DNA of 64,000 nt, taken from contig SKCR01034779.1 of NCBI GenBank assembly GCA_019454045.1, positions 116,530 through 180,529 on the forward strand. The letters run 5' to 3'. The stretch comes from Zanthoxylum bungeanum (lineage: Eukaryota > Streptophyta > Magnoliopsida > Sapindales > Rutaceae). The translations under genes and the position numbers were made by a program. Below the pieces are notes generated by a model, which did no database searches, was not told where the DNA came from, and saw nothing but the letters and a program-made list of their open reading frames with translations. Shown here in pieces: positions 11,980-25,882 of this stretch (position 1 is its first letter; the number at the start of each line of letters is the position of its first letter).

Positions 11980-14900
11980 AAATGGTATTAGAGCGAGTCT
12001 GATTCTAGGCCTCCATAAAATGATTAGCTTGTTTTATTCAATGTTTAATCATGTTTTCTTGACTTTATACATGCATGTTATAATCTAATTTGATTAGATT
12101 TAGGGTGTATGACACTTAATGGAATATCACTGTTTAATAAGGTTTTAAAGTAATAGTATTTAGAATACTTGTTTCTTGGTCCGTCTTGTCAATACGGTTT
12201 ATAAATATTTTTCCGTGACTACATCTGAGACCGTGCCTCTGCTGTGAGGGTGTAGCCGATAGAGATTTATTTATCCCGGATGTATATTAGATACTAGATA
12301 AATTCAAGCGAAAGCGGAATCCTGAACGTGCCCTAGCTGTCAGGGTTACGCAAGTAACTTGAGTTTATCATTGACAAGTTTAACCTTGGTACGTCTCCTT
12401 GTGGGCCTGCCTTAGCAGCGACAACGAGAAACGACCAGGACCGGAACCTCGGAATCACTAGTGAGTGATTGACAATGAGTTGTCTACCTGTGAATATACG
12501 TAGGCGAGACCGTGCCTCTGCTGTGAGTCGAAATATATTCATGGGGTCCACTTCCCATTATGGAATTCGATTTAAATATTGAATTCTCTTTTTTCCTTTG
12601 GGGATTACGGTATTACGTAAAATAGTGGGAGGCACTGCTAAGTTTAAAATTCCTTAACTTAGGCAGTGTGTATTATTATGGAAATAGTCGCTTGTTTGTT
12701 TTCCTTAATCTATATTAGATAGAATTAAACTTTTAATTCACTGCACACATATTTTGATATGTTATCTGACTTGACTCTTGGTTGCAGTCATTCTAGAATA
12801 GGTTCTAGATACTACTAGACTAGGATATTATTAGATTGGTCTAAACCATCGGGAACTATTGTTCCGATTTTCTTCAAAAATAAAGATGGTTAATGACTTA
12901 GTTTCTAAGTCATGATAGATAATCTAGATAGATATCCCTTTTAGGATATAATACTTTAGAGAGAATAATTTCTTATGTAGTAAGAATTGACTTGAATTAG
13001 TTCATGTCTCGAGATTCTTGACTGGTATTAAGAAAGCCCCATTAGGTATTTGTTTATCTAGTAATGACGTTTCTTAGATTTAATTACCTTTAGAGGCAAT
13101 ATGTCCGACACGATTTGCTAATCAATTATTTGCAATTGTTGTGAATAGTTGAATGCAAATAATAAAGCTAAAAAAGGAGATGTGTATAGAAAATATCGAT
13201 TTTCACAAATACTACAACTATAGGTATTGGATACCAGATCTCCCGTCTAGTTATTTAAAAATATTAGTTAATGATTGTTTTGATATTTGATATCGGAACT
13301 TGCGCCTATTGGATAGTTACTTTTTCTTAATAAACAATTGTTATATATATTTTAAATATAACTAGTGGTGTCATTGACGTAAAGATACACATTAAGAAAA
13401 ATTATTCGGTAAAATAAATAATTTAGAACGGTGCTTTATGAGTTTAATCACTTAAGCATTAGATGCTTATTCCGTATGGTAAAAGATGGTTTGATACGAG
13501 ATCACACCACACATATTTATCCACTTAATGACTATTGTATTCAGGAAAGTGATTAAGATCTCGTTTAACCAATGATTGTCATTGGACCACCAAATTATTT
13601 AACTGATACATTGGATGTATGTAGTTTAATAAATAATAATTCTTAAGGTAGTTTTCTTTATTTCGTAACTTAGTTGATGAATTTTCATAACTTAGTTACG
13701 TGTTTCGAAGGAACACATATTGAAAGTCTTGAAAGTATCAAGAACTTTCAATCTGTTCTGATGAAACGTAGATTGAACATTTTTTACTTGTTCAAATATA
13801 TTCAATCTGAAGTATTTTGAAAACTTGATCCTTAAAATTCATTACATGTCTTTGAACTATTCAAAGATCTTTGATACGATCAAACATTTGAATTTAAAGT
13901 AATTAGTTCTAAGGTTATTCAGTGAATATGATTCATATTCAATATTATTCTTCCACGATTCCATCTTGATGGAATTGAGTAGTGGGAGCAGTCGAATCTT
14001 GTATGATTTGATTTGTTTGATATTGAATGTTACCGAATTAGTTTCAATACTCTTGGGGATATGCTCCAGTATCACTAGTTCATCTTTTTATTATGTTTCA
14101 TTATTTCTACAGTTGGATAAATGATATGTATAGGTAGAAAATCCGAATCTTGAAAAGTTTAAGATTTGAATATTTCTTTTATATAATAGTATATAATGGA
14201 AATTACTTACACTTTGGAGGTATAAGTAAAAGTTTATCGTTTATTCTGTTTAATAGAATATTGTATTCTATTTATAGAATATCTTTCCTACGATCCTAAG
14301 TAATAAATTTTTTTTATTACTTGGTGTGCAACAACAGATGTTAATTATTGTAGAAAAGGCTTGACTTACTGAAGTCAAATGTGAGAATGATAAATTATAA
14401 ATGGAACTACGTGATTAATAAGATGAAACAACCTTTATACATCTTCTATATAAGTCTAATAGGATATCAGAATCATTTACGAGTATTTGATACTTAATGG
14501 TTCTGTTGTTTTCTTATTGAAGAAAATTATCCTATAACTTATAATGGAAGCGATATTTGATATCGATTCTGGAAGTTCACCATTGAACCATAGATCTAAG
14601 ATTGTTCATAGCTTACTACAATCAAGTTTGGAACTTGATTAAGCTTTCATTATGAATTAGTTCATAATATGTGCTAATTGTTTGCACATCGAAAGCAGTG
14701 TGAGTTTATTAAAGGTTTGACCTTTACAGTATGAGAGTGGGAAAAGTTATACTCAGCAATCTATTTTAGATTCTGAGAAAACTTATCTCTAGTCACACTA
14801 AATGAACAATTAGAGATATATTGGTTAATATTAATATGAAATTGTAAATTTTAACTAAAGAATACAAAGTGGCATTTTTGAATGACTTATTCAGATAAGA

Positions 14901-16155
14901 GATCAGTTGTGATTTCTTTGTTTGAAGAGTTCATTCTGGAATGGCCAGGAGTTTGTGACTATTGAGATCGCAATTTTGTGCTAGCTTATAGAGCCTATTG
15001 TAGACTCGGATAAGTCTTCCAGAAATACGTGTTCTCTATTTTTGATATTGTCAGATTGTCTGATCTTGTCAAAGTATATAGAATACATATGTGATAAAAG
15101 GGTTAGTGGGAGCGTACAAATTACTTTCTAGTGTTATATATCCTAACAACATTATCATTATTATAGTGATAATGAGATGTTTGTGAGGTAAATGGTTTAC
15201 CTAAGTCTTCTTTACTCCGTGAAAACAGTGGGAGTAGTCTCTGTTATATACGATATAAATTTTTATATAAGATATAAAACTAAGAGACTTGTGAGATACT
15301 CCTATTAATCGTACATTAGATATGATCTAATAAAGGACATAACTAGGCTATATGTATGACAGTTAGTATAATTGTTGGACAGTTATTGTGTGTCTTATAT
15401 AAAGTGTTCATCTTTCGTAAAGGATGATTCCTTTTTCGAAAGAGATATTGATTAGAATGTCTAATCAATATTATGTATCATTTGATGATGACATAATAAA
15501 TACTTTATAAATGCGATTAAGATATCATTTTAATCGTAATTGTTACAAGTTATTTTGATACCCTATAGACCATTGGATGGATATTGAAACACGTTCTTTA
15601 TGATCTTTGAGATATTAAGAACGAGTTTCTAATTCATGGAGAATACAGTCTGCAACCATTAGGGTCATATTATTTTTGAGACTAATTATGACGTTAGACA
15701 GTCTACGTCATAAAGATTCACAAAAGATGCAGTGGGAGTGTCACGAAAGATTCTACTATTTAGTGGAATTAGATGCAACTTATGAAGTATTGACTTATGA
15801 AGTTGCATAGTGACCTTATAAATTAGAAGTTTTGTATTGGTGTTGTGTTTGCAGTTGTCCGCATAGTATTTTGGATTTGATCCGTAAATATTTGGACAAC
15901 TCAGTAGTTGTAGCACAATACTAATGTAGCATCAGAGTCATATTAATGTATTATTTAGATTCTACAAAATATGAATGATTCTGACTATGGGAAACGATGG
16001 AGTTTGTTTTGACAAACTCAATATGTCATAGCGGATCTGCTTTTTGTTGGATACCTTTTGAGTACTGGGTGAGCTTTTGAGGGTCATGTGTATACGATAC
16101 ACATTGAGATGTGTATATGATATCGTGGATTGGCACAAGAGCAAGTGGGAGAAAT
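11980..16155 (+). pseudogene. Element B internal region: heavily decayed copia gag-pol
   Basis: No open frame above 76 codons. Faint copia traces remain in the right order. Near 14868 the translation gives VAFLND followed by an EIS trace, like the RT motif TAFLNG; near 15095 KRVSGSVQITF resembles element C's KKVSGRALTFIV just before YVDD; near 15605-15660 IKNEFLIHGEYSLQPLG resembles the RNase H entry. Elsewhere stops occur every few codons. 12180-12560 carries a 22-base direct repeat. Non-autonomous. Confidence 0.6.
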
Positions 16156-16410
16156 TATTGGGGTTGGCGCTCAGAGCGCCAATCCGGACCGTATTTATGT
16201 CTGATTCATGAATACGAACATCCCCTTATTCTATAATATTACTTATTTATGGTTGCACCTCTTGTTTTTATATACATATTCGATCTGATTACGATTAGAT
16301 TGAAAGTAAATGTGGTTTAGTGATATGTATATATTAGACAAAGGCCCGATAATATATAATGCAGTACACAGTTACAAAGGGAGTTTGTAATTGACATTGG
16401 GAAGTGTCAT

Positions 16411-16452
<42 letters not shown>

Positions 16453-18799
16453 AATATAGTTCTTGGTCAAGATTCACTAACACAGGTCGGTTAGTCAAAT
16501 CTGTTGAGACCAGTACATGTCGTATATCGAGACTTGGTCCGATGGTTTATCCCAATGAACCATGAGTCTGGGGAGACTCGTATAGACGTGTAGGTGTTTA
16601 TAGTGGATAAACACTGAACAACTCACCGAAGATTCTTAATGGATGGTACACCAACGTCAACAAGAATCTTCTCGGGTTGAGTAGCATAGTGATCATTCGA
16701 CTTGAGATACCACTGTGGATGTATGAGACATCCTCCACACTTAGATGGCAGTCACGTCACCGATCTATTTAGATCAGACCTCCGCCTGTTCGTTGGGTGT
16801 GGATCGATCCTCAGGATATCCTGTGTGTAACAAGATAGGATCTGTCAGTTCTGTGTACAGAGCATAGGTAGTCCATATATGATTAGCAGTCTGTTAAATC
16901 TGTGGCCACAATATACTTCGGAAGTAAGTTCCGAGTGTTATTTAGAGATTGCTAATAGATACGTCGACGAGATAATACCTATAGAGATTTGACGTTTACA
17001 TCTATATCTCTGGGATTATCTGGATACCTGTGACGGAGGGATTATACGTATGCAATGACCTCGACCTGTATGATTCAGCGAGTTTATCCGTGGTCGTCAT
17101 AATTTACGGGTGGATAAATTATGTACACGAAATTGGATTTTGTGACGGATATACCTGAATCTAGAGAGTCTCACTAATGAAATATACTCGTAGAGCACTA
17201 GGGCAACTTTTATGAAAAATGATGATTATTTATAAATCGTTTAAACGTTAAATGAAAAATACATGCGGACGGGCCGAACCGTCATTTCCTAATTAATGTG
17301 TATTTTTATTTAATATGTGATATTTTTAAATACACATTAATAAATTGTCAAATAAAGGTATTTGACATATATCATTGATATATGTATTTGAGATATTTAA
17401 AGTAAATATAATACATATATTTGAGATATTTGTATTTAATTAATTATTTAGTTATTTAATTGTTAAATGATTAATATAATTAAAATATAAATATCTTACC
17501 AAATGATAAAGTTAGGAAATGATTATAAGTGTTTATTGTTGACTTTAAAGTAAAGGAAATGGTATTCAAATTGGATTTGACTTCTTTGATATTTGTTTAA
17601 AGTGTTTAAAATTGAAATATCATTTTTCTTTATTTTTTGTCAAATTTTCGGCCATGACCCTAATTGAATATAATGGTTATATTTTTCATGTTGTCATTGT
17701 TGACTAAGTTGAAATTTTCATTAAAATGTAATGATCATTTTATCAACTTGGCAAATGAAATTCAAATGAAGTGAAACTAATGTAACTTGTATTTGCTTTA
17801 GGACAAATTCGGCCAAGGCTTACATTTGGGCAAGTATATATTGTTTCATTTAATTTTAGGGTTTAAGGAACCTTTAAATTTATCAAAACTCCATTAAAAC
17901 AAGGCAAAGAAGGTAGAGAGAAAAGAAAAGAAAAACAAGGAAAAGCTTGGAATTTAGTAAGTATTTCCAACCTTCCATTAGAGAGTAATTTGTTCCTCTT
18001 GTTGTGGGAAACATCTTGTGATGTTCTTGAGTTTTTATATTCTTTATTCTTTGTACTTTTTATGGATAAAAGTTTGATGAAGGTGATATGCATGTATGAT
18101 GTTGGAAGTTTATTACTAGTGCAGTAATAAGCATTCTTTTAAGGTTTTAGAACCTTGTTGCCATTCTAGAGTTATTGACCCACTCTTAAATGACCTATAA
18201 TTGTTCTAGAGTTGTTTCATTTTTTTGAGAATTGATTTGGATGGAAGAAACATGATTGAAGTATTGGATTTAACCAATTTGGTCTAATTTGTCCAATTTG
18301 AAGAAATTGAAAAATTAGGGTTTAAGACCACTTCCAAATTTAAGGCTTTTCATTTACATGGTGTATTAGTATGTGTATATGATGCATATAAAGTTTCATG
18401 TTGATTTGATTTCATTTGGATGTGTCTTGAAGCATGGAAGTGCAAAATGCACAAAATGGAGCTTAATGAAGCTCTCGGCCAAATGGTCATTTTGGGGATT
18501 TATGTTGCTCTTGGTGTTTTGGTGTTTTGAACATGATAATTTAATCTTAGAAATGATTCAGAATCATTCAAAATTGATTTGATCAATTTCGGACTAAAAT
18601 GAACAAAATACCAAGTGTAAGGGCAATTCGGTAAATTCACATAAATTTGATTTATTGAATTTTATTTCATAATTTTATTATTGGGTAATTAAATAAATAT
18701 TTTTATTTAATTAATCCGAGAAAAAGTTTTGAAATCGGAAAATTTGATTTTCCACCGTTTCCGCTGCGTTACCGGATATTCCCCCTTAAAACCCCAATA
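16156..18799 (+). repeat. Element B, 3' LTR (2.6 kb)
   Basis: Matches 9364-11979 throughout. Its first bases are TATTGGGG (TG altered to TA) and its last CCCCAATA (CA altered to TA). The terminal palindrome is perfect here: TTGGCGCTC, A, GAGCGCCAA at 16164-16182. It carries an (AT)19 run at 16413-16450 that is short in the other two copies. Confidence 0.88.
16413..16450. repeat. (AT)19 microsatellite
   Basis: Uninterrupted AT dinucleotides inside the 3' LTR of B. The 5' LTR (near 9622) and the solo LTR (near 60580) have only short AT runs at this site, so this is a local expansion after insertion. Confidence 0.95.
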
Positions 18800-18804
18800 T
18801 ATCA

Positions 18805-19633
18805 GGCGTAGTATACGTAGTATTGCGTATTGTGATCCAGTATCTGATGTAAAATGCAAGGTCTGGGGCTATAATTGTGTCTGCCCCATACGAAACATAT
18901 ATCGGATCTCTGGTAACTAGTCTCTGTAATCGGATAAACATGACCTAGTCATATTATCCCGATAGCTGCATCATACAAGAGTATTAATTCCTTATCCTAC
19001 GTGACCATCATCTCCATATGACTGAAGTGATACTTCCATCTTGACATCACACCCAATACACTACGATTCTCAGTATACCCAGAAGAGGCGTACACGGAAC
19101 TTGTTAAAGCCCCGGATGACCAAAACCAAAGTATATTGATTGTCGCAAGTATTAGCGATGTAAGTCTCAAGTTAATACAAAATACACCTAACCTAATTCG
19201 GACTTCCATAGACACATAGTCATACTACCAATGGAATTTCGAGGGGTCTATCTAGAGCGAAGCTGTTTCTGTACCATCGGTAAACACAACCTCCTATTAC
19301 ACTTTCATGAGTATCTAATACCCAAATATATGAGAACTATGTCGTTATGCTCCCACAACGCGCACAAGTGCAATACTAGTCTATTCCACATTATCGATGT
19401 CCAATCTCGATAATACTACGACTAGGGATGTTTTAATGATTAAACCTTAGTGGATTAATATTGTCTCATATCTTATTAATCCGGAACTAATCATATGGAT
19501 TTTTATCATTTATATATCTTGGTAATCCAATTAAAAATGATAAAAGAGCAATTTCATTTGTCACATAGTTAATTTGTACAATAACACCATGTTCTGTATA
19601 AATAGTGATGCTATGGGTCATAATTGTCCAACA
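18805..19633 (-). repeat. Element A, 3' LTR, inner piece
   Basis: Continuation of A's left LTR after element B. It matches 35491-36318 closely. Its + strand end TCCAACA at 19633 is the LTR start on the - strand, followed by the polypurine complement ATCTCCC. It contains an antisense open frame (18997-19215) similar to those in the C and D LTRs. Confidence 0.88.
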
Positions 19634-22600
19634 ATCTCCCATTTGGCCTATAGCCAATCACTTAAGTGTCCTACACCTGAACTATATACGGGTCGTTCAA
19701 ACTTCTGCTGAGAAATAGCTTTCATCAGCGGATTTGCAAGGTTATCATCTGATGCGATTTATTCGATCATCACATCGCCACGATGTATGATCTGAACAAA
19801 TCAGATGAATTGTTGAAGTATATACTTGGATTGTTGATGAGACCATTAATTCCTTAGCCTGTGATTTAGCCTAGCTCAGCCACTAATAGAACTATGCCTA
19901 ATCTAATTAGGATTATTATAGATCCAAATTGCTTCTATTGCTGCCTTAGCTGCAGCAATATTCTGCTTTTGTTGTTTATTCGACAACAGTATCTTGCTTG
20001 GAAGATTTCCAGCTCCCTGTTTCGTTATTCAAACTATATAGTACCCTTATTGTGACTTACAGTCGTCTTTGTCGGTTTGGAAACTTACAGCGGTGAACCC
20101 AGTCACTTCAAGTTCTCCTTCTCCAAAGCATAAGAAAGCATCCTTAGTTCATCTAAGATACTTAAGGATGTTCTTAACATCAATCCAATGACTATCACTT
20201 GGATTGGCCAGATTGTGACTCCATATGCTCAGAGCATATGAGACACCAGGTCACGTACATCTTTCTAATGTACGAGTTCTCGGAGAGTGCCAACAACTTT
20301 TAGATCTATCCCAGTAGATCCTTATTCCTAGAATAAATGTTGTCTCTCCCAAGTATTCTATGGAGAATTTTCTTGAAAGCCAAGCTTTCACCGATTGTAT
20401 TATGGGAATGTCATTTCCAAGAAATGATATGTCATCATTATATAGGAAAATCATTATCAGTGCGCTCCCACTAACCTTCTTATATATACATAAGAATTAT
20501 ATTCGTTTTGAATTAAATCATATACCATTATAATTACATCAAATCGATAGTTCAAAAAACGCAATGCTTGCTTCAATCCATAAATGGATCGATTTAACTT
20601 ACAAACCTTATTTGCTTGTTTTGGTGCGACAAAACCGTCAGGATGTTGTAAACATCCTCCAAAAGGTTTGCATTTAAGGAAAGGGATTTTGACGTTCAAC
20701 TGCCACATTTTATAAATGAAACATGCAGCATTAGCAAGCATTATCCAAATGGATTTAACCATGGCAACGAGTAAAAGGTTTCGTCGTAATCGACACAATG
20801 TTGATAACGATACCTTTTCGCTACAAGCCTAGCTTTGTACGTTGGTATGTTGCCATCCATGTATGTCTTCCTTGAAGACTTATATAGTACCTATAGGCAC
20901 AATGCCTTCCGGTACAACAACCAATATCCAAACTTGGTTGGTATATATGGAATCCATTTCGGACATCATGGCACTTTGCCATAATAGGGAGTCGATACCT
21001 TGTATCACTTCCTCATACGTAGCTGATTCGTTTTCCTCAATAAGATTGACATCTTTACGAGGTGAGATCATAAACCCATATCTCCCAGGTTGTTTTCCGA
21101 CTCTCTCCGACTTACGCGGTTCTTGTGTATTCGAAGTTTGTGGTACAATTTCATCCATGATAAACTGTTTGTGTTCCATTAAGGAATCGGTGCCTTGAAC
21201 AGTATTACTCTGATTTTCATCGAGTTTTACTTTCCTCCCACTTACCACTGCATATAGGTATTCCTCTTAGGAAAACCGCATGGAGAGCAACAATTAAATT
21301 GTTCTCTTTTGAGTTGTATAAGTACTATACTTTGGTTACCATAGGATAACCCATAAATTAGGCACTTATCCGATTTGGGTTCTAGTTTGGTATCATCCAA
21401 ACATATGCCTAGCATTCCCAAATCTTCAAGAATGAGAAACCTAGTTTCTTTCATGTTCATATCTAATATGAAGTCTGTCTAACAAATTTTTCATGGAACC
21501 TTATTCAAAATAAGTTTTGCACTGTTTAATGCGTATCCCTTGAAGGAAAATGGTAGCTCAGAGCGACTCATAATTAACCTTATCATGTCCAACAAAATTC
21601 GATTTCTCCATTTCGACACACCGCTCAATTGAGGTGTTCCGAGAGGAGTCCTTTATGAAAGAATACTATATTCTTTCAAATATTCGAGAAACTTAATGCT
21701 TAATTATTTTCCACCACATTGTAACTATGATGGTTTTATACTTTAGCCGATCTGTCTGTCTACTTCGTGTCGAAACTCTTTGAATTTATCAAAAGTTTCC
21801 GATTTATGTTTCACAAGAAACACATAACCATAACGCGATGCCACATCACTAAAGGTTATGAAGTATTCATATCCACCTCTAGCCTAGCTAGACATGGGCC
21901 CACTTACGTCACTATGAACGAGGGCTAATAGACCGGTGGCACTCGTACTTTTACCAAGGAAAATGTGTTTTAGGCACTTTGTCTGATAAACTAGATTCGT
22001 AGACATCATTTGATTTGAATCAAATCCGTCATAGTACCCACTCTTCGAAAGTATGGATATACGAGTCTTGTTAATGTGTCCTAGACAACAATGCCACAAA
22101 TAAGTCTCATCTGATTAATTCAGTTTGAGCTATTTGTTTGTTATGTCATGCATACGAGATTCATTTATATTCTAAATATAAATACTGTTATTCACATCCA
22201 ATGTGTTTATCTCAATATCATCTTTATAAAATAAAACACTTAGTGTTCTAGAATATAAAGGTATACCCACAACGGGTTAAACTTAGATATAGAGATAATG
22301 TTTCTAGTCAAACTAGGTATATTTTAACAGTTTCCTAATTTAAGTACATGCCCAAAGGGTAGTTCCTAAACTTAGGATTCTACGCTTAAAACAGCGACTA
22401 TTGTCCCGTTTTCGACTCGCAGGTTTATCTCAACTGACGCTAGTCTCCTACTTATCAGTAGATTATGCACATTAGTACATATTTATGTACCAGATCTAGT
22501 ATCAAAAATCCAATTTTGAAACTAGTAGTGAACATGTTTATGACAAACATGGTTGAAGCCGGAGCCTTGCCCCGTCTTCATTTCCTTCATGTCTGCCTTG

Positions 22601-23300
22601 TCCATACGGTAGTCACGCTTCTAGTGACTCCGTTTTCCATAATTTAGGTAGACATCTTGGGATATGTCCTTTGTCTTCCCAGAAGACTGTGATGATTTTG
22701 CCTTTGCCCCTTTTAGAAGCTCTGGCTCTGCCTCCTTGAGCATAGCCACAACTCACTCTCAAGGTTTACTCTTGGTTCATAATGAACCTGCCCCAGCTTT
22801 CGGGTAGAGACTATAAGATAAAATCTTTGGTAGTATCGGCCATGTAGGTAATGCCCAGCTAACTTAGCTGATCGATGTAAGCAATCATCTGCGACACCTA
22901 GTGCTTGACAGATGTACCCTCTGACATACGTGAGCGAAAGAGCTTGTTTTGCAATTTATATTTCTAAGATCCAAGAATAGATCTATGAAGATCTTTAATT
23001 TCAACATCATGTTATAAAGATTTAATCCTTTAGTTTGACGACGGAATTAAAGTGTCATTGCATTAAGCATAATGGATTGAGCACTAAAGTTATCATTACA
23101 TGAATCTTCCAGAGATCACGTTCTATTATTTGCTCATCTCCGGGCTTAGGCCGAGATGTCACTCTATCAAATAGAATAACTTCTTAGTTCCTAGGACTAT
23201 CCTGAGGTATTATTCCCAATCTGAAAATTGGAGCCGTTTAAAAATATTTTCTCCCAGGATTATGTTCTAAACGCTAATCTTTCAGTTATATTGATTTCAA
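19634..23300 (-). pseudogene. Element A gag-pol remnant
   Basis: Read from high to low coordinates: gag traces at about 22700-23300; a decayed zinc-knuckle area at about 22560-22680; protease/integrase N-terminus at 21884-22450, with WHCCLGHINKTRIS; integrase core and C-terminal part 21242-21880; linker 20880-21248, with PRKSERVGKQPGRYGFMIS; RT 20251-20830, with KSIWIMLANAACF and NRSIYGLKQA; RNase H 19700-20230. The YVDD box reads YNDD. Relative to element C it has a 4-base deletion near 20655 and a roughly 165-base deletion near 20265. Both are also present in element D. Confidence 0.85.
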
Positions 23301-23948
23301 TAGTCCAACTATCTAATCAATGATTTCAGGTACAATTGAATATAATGATTACTATAGTCTAACTATATAATCAACTATAATTTGATTGGTTAAATTCAAA
23401 TATATTGATTAATATAATCCAATTATATAATCAACTATAATTTGAAGTAGTTTGAATACAGTCCAACTGTTTAATTAAAACAACGATTAAATATTAGTCC
23501 AACTAATATATATTTAAAAATAAATAATGACGAAAATGAAATGAGCGTATTGGCAAGTATCTAAACGAAATTTCAAATTAATACTTGCCTCCCACTATTT
23601 TTCGGCGAGCCTCTAACCCTCTGTTGAGTACTCGGGAAACCTAGTTTCCTAGTGGGCTAGGATCCCGTTAAATAACACCACAACCTTGACTTTGGCCAAC
23701 AAATTGTATGATATTTAACTAGGTAGATCTCTAAGATCAATTGGATCTCATCCAATTCCTAGATCCAGTAGGTGGACATCCAAGTCCTAAACATATATCT
23801 AATATATGCCAATATATATGATATATTCCCTAACCTTTTTCCTCCGAATCAACTAAGCCTTGGCTTTGGCACAACAAGCTTAATGATCCCAGTTAAGCAG
23901 GACCCATTGACCTTGGAAAGCTTCGTAATCGATGTCGATGGACAAGAA
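23301..23948 (-). other. Element A leader, first part
   Basis: Untranslated leader between LTR and gag on the - strand. It holds several copies of complements of TAGTTGGACTAT and of the TTGGCCAAAGTCAAG repeat also found in the leaders of C and D. It is cut at 23948 by element C. Confidence 0.7.
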
Positions 23949-25882
23949 TGTGAGACAATTATGACCCATAGCGTCACTGTTTGTAAAAGACATTGTGTTT
24001 TTGTACTAAATTAACTATGTAGTAATGAAATTGCCTTTTACCATTTTGTAATTATTTACTTTGATATAGAAATGGTAGAAGTCCTTATGATTAGTTCCGG
24101 ATTGAGATGATATGAGACAGTATCAATCCATAAAGGTTTAATCATTAAATATCCCTAGTCGTAGTATTATCGAGACTGGACATCGATAATGCGGAATAGA
24201 CTAGTATTGCACTTGTGCGCGTTGTGAGGGCATAACGGCACAGTTCTCATATGTTTAAGTATTGGATACTTATGCAAGTGCGATAGGAGGTTGTGTTTTC
24301 CGATGGTACGGAAAACAGCTTCGCTCTGGATAGACCCCACGGAATCCCATTGGTAGTATGTATATGTGTCTATGGGAGTCCGCTTCAGGGTAGGTGTATT
24401 TGGTCTTAACCTGAGACTTGCATCGCTAGTACTTGCGACAATCGGTAAACTTTCGTTTTGGTCGTCCAGGGCTTTAACAGGTTCTGTGTGCGCCTCTTCT
24501 AGGTTTATTGAGAATCGTAGTGTATTGGATGTGATGTCAAGATGGAAGTATCACTTCAGACATATGGAGATGATGATCACGCAGGGATTCAGAACTAGTT
24601 CTCTATAGTGTTGCAACCATCGAGATATGACAAGGTCATGATTATCCGATTCAAAGAGACTAGTTGCTTGATATCCGATATGTGCTTCGTACGGGGCAGA
24701 CACTATTCCAGCCCCAGGCCTTGCACGTGACATCAGATACTGGATCGCTATACGCAATACGACGTATACTACGCCTGACATAGATTATATATTCCAGTAA
24801 GAATATTTCTGGAGAATTGGGTAGGCACGGTGCTTTGCTAGAAGCCAACCATGTCTTGTAAATCGGTAAGCACGTGGTACGAGGTACTTACTTTATCGGA
24901 TAGTCCGATAACCGGATTTACTGCCAACATATCCAGAGATCTCTTGGGTCGCTTCCCAAAGATTCACCGATGACAGTTGACTTAAATTAGAATTAATCTG
25001 GGATTAATTTAGAGAGAGAAAATTAATTGGGATTAATTGGGGCTTTATTTAATCTGGGATTAAATGTGTTCGGTAGAGAGAGAACACGATTAATTAATTT
25101 GGAATTAATCGGTAAAATAAATTTAATAGTTAAATTTGATTTTTCTATTTAATTTATTCGAATGGGCTAAAATAAATATATCAGATATATTAATATGAAT
25201 TGGATTTCATTACGAAATTAAAGTCGGACTTTAATACGAACGAATGAATTAATTTAGAATTAATTCGTAATCGACGTTCGTAATATATTTGCGAGGCATC
25301 GTTATTTATTAAATTAGATTTATTATTTAGCGACGAAAGTTCGTTTAATCGGATTAAACGGAACTGAGCCGCGTCGAATGTTCGTAGAGATATTTGAATT
25401 TTGAATTCAAATAGTGGGGCCCACTTCACATGTGTGGTAGGTGGTGGTAGTTGGCATTTATGCCAAGCCACCAACCACCCAACCACCTTGTAATGGTTTT
25501 GGTAAAACCATTTACCCAACTACCAAGTTTTGGTGAAAAGGGTAAAAGGGTTTTACCAAAAGCAAATCTCTCACATCATTTACACAAGTTGAACAAAAGA
25601 AACCCTAGCACACAACACTCTCCTTGGGCGTGAGACTACCTCCCTCTCTTCACTTGGATTTTGTTCTTCAAATCAAAAGCTAGCACTTAAGCAAGTCAAC
25701 AAAGGTGATAGGGAAACATCTTCAAGAGTTGGAATCAACACTTTGCTTGGAACTTGGAGTTCTCTTCTCAAATTTTTAAAAGCTCAAATCCGTTCGTTGT
25801 AAGTATTTCCGCAACTTATAATGATCTTAATCACTTGTTTTCATGCTTATTAGATCCTTGGCATGTTCTAGGAACACTAACA
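23949..25882 (+). repeat. Element C, 5' LTR
   Basis: Starts TGTGAGACAATTATG, ends CACTAACA. It differs from the 3' LTR by a small number of substitutions and short indels, for example GTTTTCCG versus GTTTTACCG near 24298, and GATATG versus GATAATATG near 24622. The LTR drives transcription; a clear TATA box was not singled out. 25000-25430 carries the row of short inverted repeats described under findings. Confidence 0.93.

Larger units (their letters stand above)
9364..18799 (+). mobile_element. Element B: decayed copia LTR retrotransposon inserted in A
   Basis: 5' LTR 9364-11979, primer-binding-like TGGTATTAGAGC at 11983-11994, internal 11980-16155, polypurine AGTGGGAGAAA near 16144, 3' LTR 16156-18799. 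Terminal inverted repeat TGTTGGGG/CCCCAACA; the outer ends of the 3' LTR have each lost one base of it by substitution. The 5-bp target duplication TATCA is perfect (9359-9363 and 18800-18804). A's LTR continues on both sides exactly as in its uninterrupted right LTR near 35486. Confidence 0.9.

Noticed and set aside
24551..24848. Antisense open frames in the LTRs of C (also 32610-32910)
   Set aside because: They overlap the sense frame in LTR DNA, differ in length by indels between the two LTRs of the same element, and have no recognisable domain.
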